Shown: in pieces, positions 1-8,564 of the stretch
How the letters are laid out: every line of letters begins with the position of its first letter
Position numbering within the stretch: the stretch's first letter is position 1
The notes under the pieces: generated by a model
Databases searched by the model: none
The model's input: the letters and a program-made list of their open reading frames with translations, nothing else
What the model was told of the DNA's origin: nothing
Assembly: GCF_900110435.1 (NCBI RefSeq)
Contig: NZ_FODT01000004.1
Coordinates: 310,001 to 374,000, forward strand
Length of the DNA: 64,000 bases
Reading direction: 5' to 3'
Source of the DNA: Rhodopseudomonas pseudopalustris
GTDB lineage: Bacteria > Pseudomonadota > Alphaproteobacteria > Rhizobiales > Xanthobacteraceae
Made by a program: the position numbers and the translations under genes

Positions 1-1331
1 CGTCGGTGATCTCGGTGAAGGTCAACATCGCCGAGAAGACGGCGAAGAACGAGGATCGCGCCGAAGACTCGCCGTTTCAGCCGGGCTCCCCGATGGAGCG
101 CTTCTTCCGCCGCTTCGGCGGTGAGATGCCCCCCGGTATGCGCGGCCATCGCGGCGGCGGCACGATGACCGGGCAGGGCTCGGGCTTCTTCATCTCGGCT
201 GACGGCTACGCCGTGACCAACAATCACGTCGTCGACGGCGCCGACAAGGTCGAGGTCACCACCGACGACGGCAAGACCTACAAGGCCAAGGTCATCGGCA
301 CCGACCAGCGCACCGATCTGGCGCTGATCAAGGCCGAGGGCCGCACCGACTTCCCGTTCGCCAAGCTGTCCGAGGGCAAGCCGCGGATCGGCGATTGGGT
401 GCTCGCGGTCGGCAATCCGTTCGGCCTCGGCGGCACTGTCACCGCCGGCATCGTTTCGGCCTCCGGCCGCGACATCGGCAACGGTCCGTATGACGATTTC
501 ATCCAGATCGACGCGCCGGTGAACAAGGGCAATTCCGGTGGCCCGGCGTTCGACACCAACGGCGAAGTGATGGGCGTCAACACCGCGATCTACTCGCCAT
601 CCGGTGGCAGCGTCGGCATCGCGTTCTCGATCCCCGCCAGCACCGTCAAGACGGTGGTGCAGCAGCTCAAGGACAAGGGTTCGGTGAGCCGCGGCTGGAT
701 TGGCGTGCAGATCCAGCCGGTGACGCCGGAGATCGCCGACAGCCTCGGTCTGAAGAAGCCCGACGGCGCGCTGGTCGCCGAGCCGCAGCCCAATGGTCCG
801 GCGGCGAAGGCGGGCATCGAATCCGGCGACGTCATCACCGCAGTCAACGGCACGCCGGTGAAGGACGCGCGCGAACTCGCCCGAACCATCGGCGGCTTCG
901 CGCCGGGCAATACGGTGAAGCTCACCGTGGTGCACAAGGGCGCGGACCGCGAGCTCAATTTGACGCTCGGCCAATTGCCGAACCAGGTCGAGGCCAAGGT
1001 GAATGATGGTGGCGACAATGGCAACAGTTCCAGCCGCGGCACCGAGGTGCCGAGGCTCGGCCTGACGGTCGCGCCGGCCAGTTCGGTCGCAGGCGCCGGC
1101 AAGGACGGCGTCGTCGTCACCGACGTCGATCCCAAGAGCGCCGCAGCCGACCGCGGCTTCAAGGAGGGCGATGTGATTCTCGAGGTCGCGGGCAAGAACG
1201 TGGCCAGCCCCGGCGATGTTCGCGAGGCGATCAACACCGCCAAGGCCGACAACAAGAACAGCGTGCTGATCCGGGTCCGCTCGGGTGGTTCGTCGCGCTT
1301 CGTCGCGGTGCCGATCTCCGCCAAGGGCTGA
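1..1331 (+). CDS. degP: DegP/HtrA-type periplasmic serine protease, 5' end outside the window
   Basis: Periplasmic protease of the Do family, which degrades or refolds damaged envelope proteins. The reading frame is open to the left edge, so the signal peptide and true start are missing; the first in-window GTG (position 6) is probably internal. Counting from that GTG, the catalytic triad is visible as His74 (NNHVV), Asp104 (RTDLALIK) and Ser177 (GNSGGP). Two PDZ-like regions follow, each with a GIESGDVI or GFKEGDVI type loop, giving the usual protease-PDZ-PDZ order. The long glycine- and arginine-rich loop before the His motif is typical of this subfamily. A response regulator and sensor kinase follow on the same strand, which suggests an envelope-stress unit. 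The family call is secure; DegP rather than a sister paralogue (DegQ or MucD-like) is inferred. Confidence 0.93.
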   Translation, partial: SVISVKVNIAEKTAKNEDRAEDSPFQPGSPMERFFRRFGGEMPPGMRGHRGGGTMTGQGSGFFISADGYAVTNNHVVDGADKVEVTTDDGKTYKAKVIGTDQRTDLALIKAEGRTDFPFAKLSEGKPRIGDWVLAVGNPFGLGGTVTAGIVSASGRDIGNGPYDDFIQIDAPVNKGNSGGPAFDTNGEVMGVNTAIYSPSGGSVGIAFSIPASTVKTVVQQLKDKGSVSRGWIGVQIQPVTPEIADSLGLKKPDGALVAEPQPNGPAAKAGIESGDVITAVNGTPVKDARELARTIGGFAPGNTVKLTVVHKGADRELNLTLGQLPNQVEAKVNDGGDNGNSSSRGTEVPRLGLTVAPASSVAGAGKDGVVVTDVDPKSAAADRGFKEGDVILEVAGKNVASPGDVREAINTAKADNKNSVLIRVRSGGSSRFVAVPISAKG

Positions 1332-1421
1332 GCCCAGCGTCGAGCGGCCCGCGCCGGGTCGAGTTGGAGAGTGTCGCCGGCAATGTCGCCCCCGCTGGCG
1401 GCGCTTTCCGGGGGACGGGTG

Positions 1422-1444
1422 AACAGCCCGTCCCTGCTTATACC
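1422..1444 (+). terminator. Hairpin between degP and the response regulator gene
   Basis: A perfect 8-bp inverted repeat (GGGACGGG / CCCGTCCC) with a 7-nt loop lies in the 240-nt gap after degP. It is not followed by a clean T-run, so it may be a weak terminator, an attenuator or an mRNA-end stabiliser rather than a strong stop. Confidence 0.4.
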
Positions 1445-1571
1445 TTCCGTCCGGAGCAAGCCCCCCTCCGTCGGAAGGTCAGGCGGGCGGTGGAGTTTCC
1501 CCAGCTCCATCGCCCGCTTTCATGTTCAGAGGGCGCGTCCTGCCGCCTTGCATGGAGGTTGAAGTCCCGCC

Positions 1572-2297
1572 ATGGTGCGAGAAAGTCTGAAGCCCTTGAG
1601 CGAATCCGATGCCAATATGCGCCTGCTGATCATCGAGGATGACCGCGAATCCGCCGATTATCTGGTGAAGGCGTTTCGTGAAGTCGGCCACGTCGCCGAT
1701 CTCGCCAGTGACGGCGAAGAGGGCTTGGCGCTCGCCGACAGCGGCGATTACGACGTGCTGGTGGTCGATCGGATGTTGCCGAAGCGCGACGGCCTGTCGG
1801 TGATCGGCACGCTGCGCGAGAAAGGCAACCGCACGCCGGCGCTGATCCTGTCCGCGCTCGGCCAGGTCGACGACCGCATCAAGGGCCTGCGCGCCGGCGG
1901 CGACGACTATCTGCCGAAGCCCTACGCCTTCGCCGAACTTCTGGCGCGCGTCGAAGTTCTGTCGCGCCGCCATGGCGGCCCCGCCGAGGAGACCAGCTAC
2001 CGCGTCGGCGACCTTGAACTCGACCGGCTGTCGCACCGCGTCACCCGCGGCGGCGAGGAACTGACGCTACAGCCGCGCGAATTCCGGCTGCTCGAATATC
2101 TGATGAAGCATGCCGGCCAGGTGGTGACCCGCACCATGCTGCTGGAGAACGTCTGGGACTATCATTTCGACCCACAGACCAACGTCATCGACGTCCACAT
2201 CTCCCGCCTGCGCGCCAAGATCGACAAGGGCTTCGACCGGCCGCTGCTGCACACCATCCGCGGGGCGGGGTACATGATCCGTGACGGCATTCGGTAA
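1572..2297 (+). CDS. OmpR/PhoB-family response regulator
   Basis: DNA-binding response regulator of a two-component pair with the next gene. The N-terminal receiver domain has the acidic pair in LLIIEDD, the phospho-acceptor Asp in VVDRMLP and the conserved Lys in LPKPYAF. The C-terminal winged helix has the family pattern ending in HTIRGAGYMI. Two starts are possible: the ATG used here, with a GGAGG 13 nt upstream, or the ATG at 1617, which starts directly at MRLLIIEDD and gives a normal 226-residue protein. Its 3' end overlaps the kinase gene by 17 nt, so the two are almost certainly co-translated. Position after degP suggests control of envelope stress genes, but the target genes cannot be read from the sequence. 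Confidence 0.9.
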   Translation: MVRESLKPLSESDANMRLLIIEDDRESADYLVKAFREVGHVADLASDGEEGLALADSGDYDVLVVDRMLPKRDGLSVIGTLREKGNRTPALILSALGQVDDRIKGLRAGGDDYLPKPYAFAELLARVEVLSRRHGGPAEETSYRVGDLELDRLSHRVTRGGEELTLQPREFRLLEYLMKHAGQVVTRTMLLENVWDYHFDPQTNVIDVHISRLRAKIDKGFDRPLLHTIRGAGYMIRDGIR

Positions 2298-3744
2298 GCT
2301 GATCCGAACCACCGCGTTTCGGTTGACGCTGGTCTATCTGTTTTTGTTCGGGCTGTTCGCGGCGTCGCTGCTGGGGTACTTCGCCTGGAACACCCGCCGG
2401 CTGATCACCGATCAGATCACCACCACGGTGAACGCCGAGATCGGCGAGATCGACGAGATCTATACGCGGCGCGGGCTGCGCGGGCTGGTGTACACCATCG
2501 AGAGCCGCGCGCTGCGACCCGGCGCCAATCTCTATCTCGTCACCACGCCGGCAGGGCAGGCGGTCGCCGGTAATGTCGGCTCGCTGGCGCCCGGCGTGAT
2601 GAGCACCACCGGCTGGACCGAAACCTTCTATCGCCGGCTCGACGATCAGGATCGCGCCCAGCATCGGGCCCTGGTTCGCGTCAGCGAATTGTCGAGCGGC
2701 TTCCGGCTGCTGGTCGGTCGCGATCTGGAGGAACGCCGGCGGCTGTTCAATGTGGTGCGCTCGGCGGCGCAATGGTCGGTGCTCATCGTTGTCGTGCTGG
2801 GCCTGGGCGGCGGCATCTTCGTCGCCCGCCGCGTGTTGCGACGGATCGACGCGATGACCGGCACCACGCAGCGGATCATGGCCGGCGATCTCTCCGGCCG
2901 GCTGCCGGTCGGCCGCAGCGGCGACGAACTCGACCGCCTCGCGGAAAATCTCAACGCGATGCTGGAGCGGATCGAGGCGCTGATGAACGGCCTCAAGGAG
3001 GTCTCCGACAACATCGCCCACGATCTGAAGACGCCGCTGACACGGCTGCGCAATCGCGCCGAGGAGGCGCTGGCGCAGTCCGGGAGCGAGGCCGACTACC
3101 GCGCCGCGCTGGAGCGCACCATCGAGGAATCCGACGGGCTGATCCGCACCTTCAACGCGCTGCTGATGATCGCCCGTGCAGAATCCGGGCATTCGCGCGG
3201 CGACATGGATACGTTCGACGCCGCCGACACCGCGCGCGACATCCACGAGCTGTACGAGCCGCTGGCGGAAGACAACGGCCTGACGCTGCAGGCCAGGAGC
3301 GAACCGGCGCCGGTCCGCGGCAATCGCGATTTGATCAGCCAGGCGCTCGCCAATCTGGTCGAGAACGCCATCAAATATGGCCAGCCGCAGCTCGCGCTGG
3401 CGGCGCCGGGCGCCGAGCCGAACCCGCCGCCGGATGCCGTGATCCTGATCGAGGCGCGGCGTGACGGCGATCAGGTGCTGCTCAGCGTCACCGATCATGG
3501 CCGCGGAATACCGGAAACCGATCGCAAACACGCGGTCGAGCGTTTCGTGCGGCTCGAGGCCAGCCGCACCCAGCCGGGCTCCGGGCTCGGTCTCAGCCTT
3601 GCCTCCGCGGTGGCGACGCTGCATGGCGGCGAATTGAGGCTGTCGGACGCGCAACCGGGTTTGCGCGCCACGCTTGCAATTCCGGCGCACACGGGCGAAG
3701 GACTGGCTTCGGCCAACACAACTCCAGAACCGACGCCAGCATGA
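2281..3744 (+). CDS. Membrane sensor histidine kinase
   Basis: Partner kinase of the preceding response regulator. The protein has a transmembrane segment at about residues 12-34, a periplasmic region of about 130 residues, a second transmembrane segment at about 165-182, then HAMP, HisKA with the phospho-acceptor His247 (NIAHDLKTPL) and a HATPase domain with N-box NLVENAIKYG, DHGRGI and GSGLGLSL. It starts at GTG inside the regulator gene. Its stop overlaps the glnE start by four bases (ATGA), so glnE translation is probably coupled to it. The short periplasmic sensor loop has no recognisable ligand domain, so the signal is unknown. Confidence 0.92.
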   Translation: MTAFGKLIRTTAFRLTLVYLFLFGLFAASLLGYFAWNTRRLITDQITTTVNAEIGEIDEIYTRRGLRGLVYTIESRALRPGANLYLVTTPAGQAVAGNVGSLAPGVMSTTGWTETFYRRLDDQDRAQHRALVRVSELSSGFRLLVGRDLEERRRLFNVVRSAAQWSVLIVVVLGLGGGIFVARRVLRRIDAMTGTTQRIMAGDLSGRLPVGRSGDELDRLAENLNAMLERIEALMNGLKEVSDNIAHDLKTPLTRLRNRAEEALAQSGSEADYRAALERTIEESDGLIRTFNALLMIARAESGHSRGDMDTFDAADTARDIHELYEPLAEDNGLTLQARSEPAPVRGNRDLISQALANLVENAIKYGQPQLALAAPGAEPNPPPDAVILIEARRDGDQVLLSVTDHGRGIPETDRKHAVERFVRLEASRTQPGSGLGLSLASAVATLHGGELRLSDAQPGLRATLAIPAHTGEGLASANTTPEPTPA

Positions 3745-6710
3745 ATTCTTCCGCGATCGACGCGGACATTCCTCCCTCCGCACTGGCCGCACGCTTTGCC
3801 GCCGGACCGCAGCTCCATGCCCCGGAAGAGGCGGAGAAGCGCCTGGCTGACTGGCTCGGCGATGTTCCGGCGGACCTCGCCGGCGCGATCCGCTCTGTCG
3901 CCGATCGCCATCCGCATGTCGGCGTTGCGTTGCGGTCGATCGCCGAAGCCTCGCCCTATCTGTTCGACCTGATCCGCGCCGATCCGGCGCGGCTGCTCAG
4001 CCTGCTGCGCTCCGATCCGGAAGCCGGCTTCGTGGCGTTGCTGGACCGCGCCTCGGCTGCGGTCGCCGCCGCATCCGACGAGGCCGAGGTAATGGCGGTG
4101 CTCCGCAAGATGAAGGCGGAGGCAGCGCTGTCGATCGCGCTGTGCGACATCGGCGGGCTGTGGCCGGTGATGCAGGTGACGCAGGCGCTGACCGACCTCG
4201 CGGTGAATTCGGTGCAGATGACGCTGCGCTTCCTGCTGCGGCAGGAGGCGGCGCGCGGCCGCATCATTCCTCCGAACAGCGACGCGCCGGAACAGGGCAG
4301 CGGCCTCGTCGTGCTGGCGATGGGGAAGATGGGGGCGGGCGAGCTCAACTACTCCAGCGATATCGATCTGATCGTGTTTTACGATCTCGATGCGCCGACG
4401 CTGGCGCCCGACATCGAGCCTCAGCCGTTCTTCGTGCGGGTGACGCAAGGTCTCAGCCGCATCCTGCAGCAGCGCCGGCACGACGGCTACGTGTTCCGCG
4501 TCGATCTGCGGCTGCGCCCCGATCCGGCCTCGACGCCGGTGGCGCTGTCGACGGTGTCGGCGCTGAACTACTACGAGCGCGAGGGCCGCACCTGGGAGCG
4601 CGCCGCGATGATCAAGGCGCGCGCCTGCGCCGGCGATCTGGTCGCCGGAGACGCGCTGCTCGGCGACATCGCGCCGTTCGTCTGGCGCAAACATCTCGAC
4701 TTCGCCGCGTTGTCCGATGTGCATGACATGAAGCGGCAGATGCAGACTTTCCGCGGCCAGACCGAGGTCGCTGTCGAGGGCCACAACGTCAAGGTCGGCC
4801 GCGGCGGCATTCGCGAGATCGAGTTCTTCGCGCAGACCCAGCAATTGATCGCCGGCGGCCGGCATCCGGAATTGCGGGTGCGGGCGACGCTCGCCGCGCT
4901 CGATATCCTCGCCGCGCGCGACTGGATCACCTATCAGGCGCGTGACGAGCTGTCGGTGGCTTATCAGTTCCTGCGCCGCGTCGAGCATCGCATCCAGATG
5001 ATCGCCGACGAGCAGACCCACACGCTGCCGGACAGCGTCGAGGCGGTGGAGCGGTTCTCCCGATTCTTCGGCTATGAAAGCAGGGAGGCGTTCGCGCGTG
5101 ACCTGCTGGCGTATTTCGACTGCGTGCAGGGCCATTACGGCAAGCTGTTCGAGGGCGACCCGACCGGCACCGTCAAGCTGCCGATCGACTACGCCGGAGG
5201 TCCCGACGACACGGGGCTGCTCGATCATCTGCATGGCCTCGGCTACAAGAAACCGCTGATGGTCGCGACCACGCTGCAGCAATGGATGACCGGCGGCTAT
5301 CGCATCCTGAAGGTCGAGACGACGCAGCGCGCATTCCACGAATTTGTGCCGATGCTGATCGAGGAACTGGCGCGCGCCGAAGAGCCCGACAATGCGGTGA
5401 ACGCGTTCGACCGTCTGCTGCAGGCGCTGCATCGCGGCGGCCGGCTGATTTCGCTGCTGAGCCAGAACCGCGATCTGCTGACGCTTGTCGCGCTGGTGCT
5501 CGGCGCGGCGCCGCGGCTCGGCGACATGCTGGCGCGGCAGCCGCAGATCCTGGACGGGCTGATCGATCCGCGCTTCTTCGGTGCGATGCCCGACCGCGCC
5601 GAACTGTCCGCGCGGCTCGCGGCGACGCTTGCCGACGCCGGCCCCTATGAGGAATTCCTCGACCGGCTGCGGCTGTTCGGGCAGGAGAGCCTGTTCCTGA
5701 TCGGCACGCGGATTCTCTCCGGCACGGTATCGACCCAGCAGGCCAGCGTCGCCTTCGCCGACGTCGCCGAAGGTATCGTCGGCACCGTGCATGATCTCGT
5801 CAGCGAGCAGTTCATCTCGCAATACGGCCGGATCAAGGATCAGCAGACCGCGATCCTGGCGATGGGCAAGCTCGGCAGTCGCGAGATGACGGCGTCGTCC
5901 GATCTCGATCTGATCCTGATCTACGATTTCGATCACGAGCAGCCGGACAGCGACGGCGAACGCTCGCTGCAAGGCGCGCAGTATTTCGCCCGCTTCACCC
6001 AGCGGCTGATCTCGGCTTTCACCACGCGCACCAATTACGGTGTGCTGTACGACGTCGACATGCGGTTGCGTCCCTCGGGACGCGCCGGCCCGCTGGCGTC
6101 GCGGCTGGACTCGTTTGCGGAGTACCAGGAGGTCGAGGCCTGGACCTGGGAGCATCTGGCGCTCACCCGGGCGCGGGTGATCTCGGCGTCTCCGGAATTC
6201 CGCGAGCGGATCGAACAAGTGATCCGCGCCGTGCTGACGCGGCCGCGTGACGCCGCGATCATCGCCAACGACGTCGCCGAAATGCGCCGCGCGATCGCGC
6301 AGGAGAAGGGCGAGGACGACGTCTGGGATATGAAATACGCCGCCGGCGGCATGGTCGATATCGACTTCATCGCCCAGTATCTGCAACTCGTGCACGCCGC
6401 CGCGACACCGGAGATCCTCGGCGTCAGCACGCTGGGGGCGATCGACAATGCAGCCAGGCTCGGTGTGCTGGCGCAGTCCGATGCGGATGTGCTGCGCCCC
6501 GCGGCGCGGCTGTATCACGACCTCACGCAGATCTTGCGGCTGTGCGTCAGCGACAAGTTCAAGCCCGAGACGGCCGGCGAGGATTTGCTGCGGGTGTTGG
6601 TGCGCGCCGGCGATGCGCCGGATTTCTCCTCGCTGGAAGCGCGCGTGAAGGAGACCCAGGCCGAGGTCCGGGCGATCTTCAACCGGCTGATCGGCGGCGA
6701 CAGCGCGTAA
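3741..6710 (+). CDS. glnE: Bifunctional glutamine synthetase adenylyltransferase/deadenylase
   Basis: GlnE attaches AMP to glutamine synthetase and removes it in response to PII and glutamine, setting ammonium assimilation. At 989 residues it has the full family length, with two nucleotidyltransferase domains. The N-terminal deadenylase domain carries SSDIDL (Asp207 and Asp209) and the C-terminal adenylylase domain carries SSDLDL near residue 720, each after a GMGK-like or AMGKLGSREM motif. It is unusual that a nitrogen-control enzyme is translationally coupled to a sensor kinase through a four-base overlap. I recall the same order (degP, regulator, kinase, glnE) from rhizobia, which supports conserved organisation. 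Confidence 0.97.
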   Translation: MNSSAIDADIPPSALAARFAAGPQLHAPEEAEKRLADWLGDVPADLAGAIRSVADRHPHVGVALRSIAEASPYLFDLIRADPARLLSLLRSDPEAGFVALLDRASAAVAAASDEAEVMAVLRKMKAEAALSIALCDIGGLWPVMQVTQALTDLAVNSVQMTLRFLLRQEAARGRIIPPNSDAPEQGSGLVVLAMGKMGAGELNYSSDIDLIVFYDLDAPTLAPDIEPQPFFVRVTQGLSRILQQRRHDGYVFRVDLRLRPDPASTPVALSTVSALNYYEREGRTWERAAMIKARACAGDLVAGDALLGDIAPFVWRKHLDFAALSDVHDMKRQMQTFRGQTEVAVEGHNVKVGRGGIREIEFFAQTQQLIAGGRHPELRVRATLAALDILAARDWITYQARDELSVAYQFLRRVEHRIQMIADEQTHTLPDSVEAVERFSRFFGYESREAFARDLLAYFDCVQGHYGKLFEGDPTGTVKLPIDYAGGPDDTGLLDHLHGLGYKKPLMVATTLQQWMTGGYRILKVETTQRAFHEFVPMLIEELARAEEPDNAVNAFDRLLQALHRGGRLISLLSQNRDLLTLVALVLGAAPRLGDMLARQPQILDGLIDPRFFGAMPDRAELSARLAATLADAGPYEEFLDRLRLFGQESLFLIGTRILSGTVSTQQASVAFADVAEGIVGTVHDLVSEQFISQYGRIKDQQTAILAMGKLGSREMTASSDLDLILIYDFDHEQPDSDGERSLQGAQYFARFTQRLISAFTTRTNYGVLYDVDMRLRPSGRAGPLASRLDSFAEYQEVEAWTWEHLALTRARVISASPEFRERIEQVIRAVLTRPRDAAIIANDVAEMRRAIAQEKGEDDVWDMKYAAGGMVDIDFIAQYLQLVHAAATPEILGVSTLGAIDNAARLGVLAQSDADVLRPAARLYHDLTQILRLCVSDKFKPETAGEDLLRVLVRAGDAPDFSSLEARVKETQAEVRAIFNRLIGGDSA

Positions 6711-6713
6711 GCG

Positions 6714-7004
6714 CTATTTCGCGCTCGTCGCGGATGCAGGCGTGCCTGCAACCGGCTCGGCCGGAGTCTGCTCGCAATCCATCGAATACACCAACTCGCC
6801 GTCCGCGGTTTGGCCGATCGGCTGGCATGGGGCGAAGTCGCCGACCTGTGTGTTCGGCGTTCCCGCCTGCGACGCGACCAGCCGCGCGCCCGGCATGTCG
6901 GCATCGCCGCGCATCGCGAGATAGACGACGCCGAGCAGGCCGCCCAGGATCGCGGCCCGGAACGACCACGTTGCAAACTGATGGAAAAGCGCACTGAAGT
7001 TCAA
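6714..7004 (-). CDS. Small single-pass membrane protein of unknown function
   Basis: A 96-residue protein convergent with glnE, ending 3 nt from the glnE stop. It has one hydrophobic helix at about residues 15-31 (RAAILGGLLGVVYLAM), then a polar exported-looking part with two cysteines (APC, MDC), and an Ala/Thr/Pro-rich tail. The composition looks like a real anchored protein rather than an antisense shadow, and this frame, not the longer overlapping one on the same strand, has the membrane helix. I do not recognise the family. Confidence 0.6.
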   Translation of the reverse strand: MNFSALFHQFATWSFRAAILGGLLGVVYLAMRGDADMPGARLVASQAGTPNTQVGDFAPCQPIGQTADGELVYSMDCEQTPAEPVAGTPASATSAK

Positions 7005-7136
7005 CGCCGATCCCTCCGCGGACGGACCATCCGCTCATACACGCCGGTGACGAAACCGCACAATACTGAATTCGGCTAGGCAGGGCGGGTTAGGGCGGGT
7101 CGCTGTTCGCTCGACATCCGTGCCGGCGATCCTGCC

Positions 7137-8150
7137 TCAGTCTCGCGAAGTCGAACCGACCGCCGTCCACCATTGTTGCACCACAGCCGGGCTGGTGAGT
7201 TTGATCGCAGCGGATGCGTCGAGTTGCGCTTTGCGATGCGCGCTGGCCGTCACGCCGAAGCGGGCGCGGAAGCTCCGACTGAAATGCGCTTCGCTCTTGA
7301 ACCCGAGGTCGGAGGCGAGGCGGGACAGACGCCGCGTTTCGATCGGATCGCTCAGAGCCGCCTGAACGGCGAGGAGCCGGCGTTCCTGTACATGGCGCAT
7401 GATGCCGCCACGGTCCGCGAACAGGCGATACAACGACGCGCGCGAGACATCGAGCTTCTGCGCCAGCCAATCCGGCGACAGTTCGGGCAAGGCGAGGTTG
7501 TCGCGTATCAGTGCTTCCGTGAGCGTCAGGATCGTCTCGTCGCTTCCGTTTTGCGTGGCCAGCGTATCGTCCGGCGCGGGAGCAAGCAGCCGTTTCAGGA
7601 AATCCGTCGTTTCGGCGATCGTGCGCGCCACGTCCGCCTCGGTCAATTGCGCGCTGCGTTCCTGCAGCGACAGCATCTGCGCTGCGAGCAGATTGTTGCG
7701 GAACGCATCGAGCCGCGGCTTGAGCCCGTCTAACCGCAGGTCACCGAGAAGTTTGCGCGGAACGATCAGGCAGACCGTGCTGGATGCGAAGGCACGGGTC
7801 GCGATCGGATGCGCCAGATCGATCAGCGCGACCTTGCCGGGCCCGATAGCTGTCTGCTGCCGGGTGACGATGCCGTTGAAGCCGCCGGTGACGTAGAGCT
7901 GTAGCAACAGGTGATCCGGCGTTGCGGCGATACGCTGATCGTCGCGCACGAAGTCCTGCGCATTGAATGCGACCTTCGCGATGATGAGATCGCCGATGAT
8001 GATTCCGGAGGCCGATCCGGTGGGCGTCTTGGTGCCGGGGCGGCACGGGCGAGGTTCAAACAGCGGCGAAATCACCGCACTCCAGGTCGCAAAAGCGGTG
8101 GCCTCGTCGAGGCCGGAGGTGACGTAAAACAGGCGGGGTAGGGACACCAT
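7137..8150 (-). CDS. AraC-family transcriptional regulator
   Basis: A 337-residue regulator. The N-terminal half resembles the AraC_binding_2 sensor domain (DHLLLQLYVTGGFNG, then GPGKVALIDLAHP), and the C-terminal part has the paired helix-turn-helix region (WLAQKLDVSRASLYRLF, then LASDLGFKSEAHFSRSF). I chose the ATG giving MVSLPRLFYV; the open frame continues 91 codons upstream, but that extension is low-complexity and arginine-rich. It is divergent from the autotransporter gene 414 nt away, so it may regulate that gene, itself, or both. The effector is unknown. Confidence 0.87.
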   Translation of the reverse strand: MVSLPRLFYVTSGLDEATAFATWSAVISPLFEPRPCRPGTKTPTGSASGIIIGDLIIAKVAFNAQDFVRDDQRIAATPDHLLLQLYVTGGFNGIVTRQQTAIGPGKVALIDLAHPIATRAFASSTVCLIVPRKLLGDLRLDGLKPRLDAFRNNLLAAQMLSLQERSAQLTEADVARTIAETTDFLKRLLAPAPDDTLATQNGSDETILTLTEALIRDNLALPELSPDWLAQKLDVSRASLYRLFADRGGIMRHVQERRLLAVQAALSDPIETRRLSRLASDLGFKSEAHFSRSFRARFGVTASAHRKAQLDASAAIKLTSPAVVQQWWTAVGSTSRD

Positions 8151-8564
8151 GACCGGCGATGAGGGGACTGTAACTTCCTTTGGATCGTCTGGGGCTATGC
8201 CGCGTCCGAACCGCTTCCAATCTAACGCATGTTCCGGCGGGACACGATGGATATGTCGGTTGCCGCGCACTGAATCACCGCGAAAGCCCGCGCGGCCGCC
8301 GGCTTGTTCGGTGCTGCTTCTGCGCGAGTGTCGGCCCGGCTCCCGGAACAGGGGCGAGGCATCGCTGCAATTGAGACGCTCGGTCAAAGGAAAACGCCGC
8401 TTGCGGGGCGTCCAGGTCGACACCGGACTGTTCCACCCATCCGCCTCCGTTCTAGAAGCGCGCTCAATGAGGTCACTGGCATTCGAACGAGCATTGATGT
8501 GCCGGGATTGACGGGGAGGATGCGCGCGGCTCGAGGCGCGCTCTGCTGAGGAAAGGCACTATCC
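8151..8564. other. 414-nt divergent intergenic region
   Basis: This gap holds the promoters of the AraC regulator and of the autotransporter. A GCGCGC-flanked hairpin (around 8521-8542) lies just before the autotransporter start, followed by the Shine-Dalgarno-like GAGGAAAGG. I saw no convincing coding region and no clear pair of -35/-10 boxes. Confidence 0.5.

Noticed and set aside
3495-6518. A 1007-codon open frame on the minus strand opposite glnE
   Set aside because: Its composition is dominated by Arg, His, Gln and Asp, with no domain pattern, and it mirrors a clear glnE. It is a shadow caused by high GC content.
7137-8423. Longer AraC gene starting 91 codons further upstream
   Set aside because: The extension is low in hydrophobic residues, rich in Arg and Ser, and does not fit the family; the ATG at the start of the sensor domain is natural.
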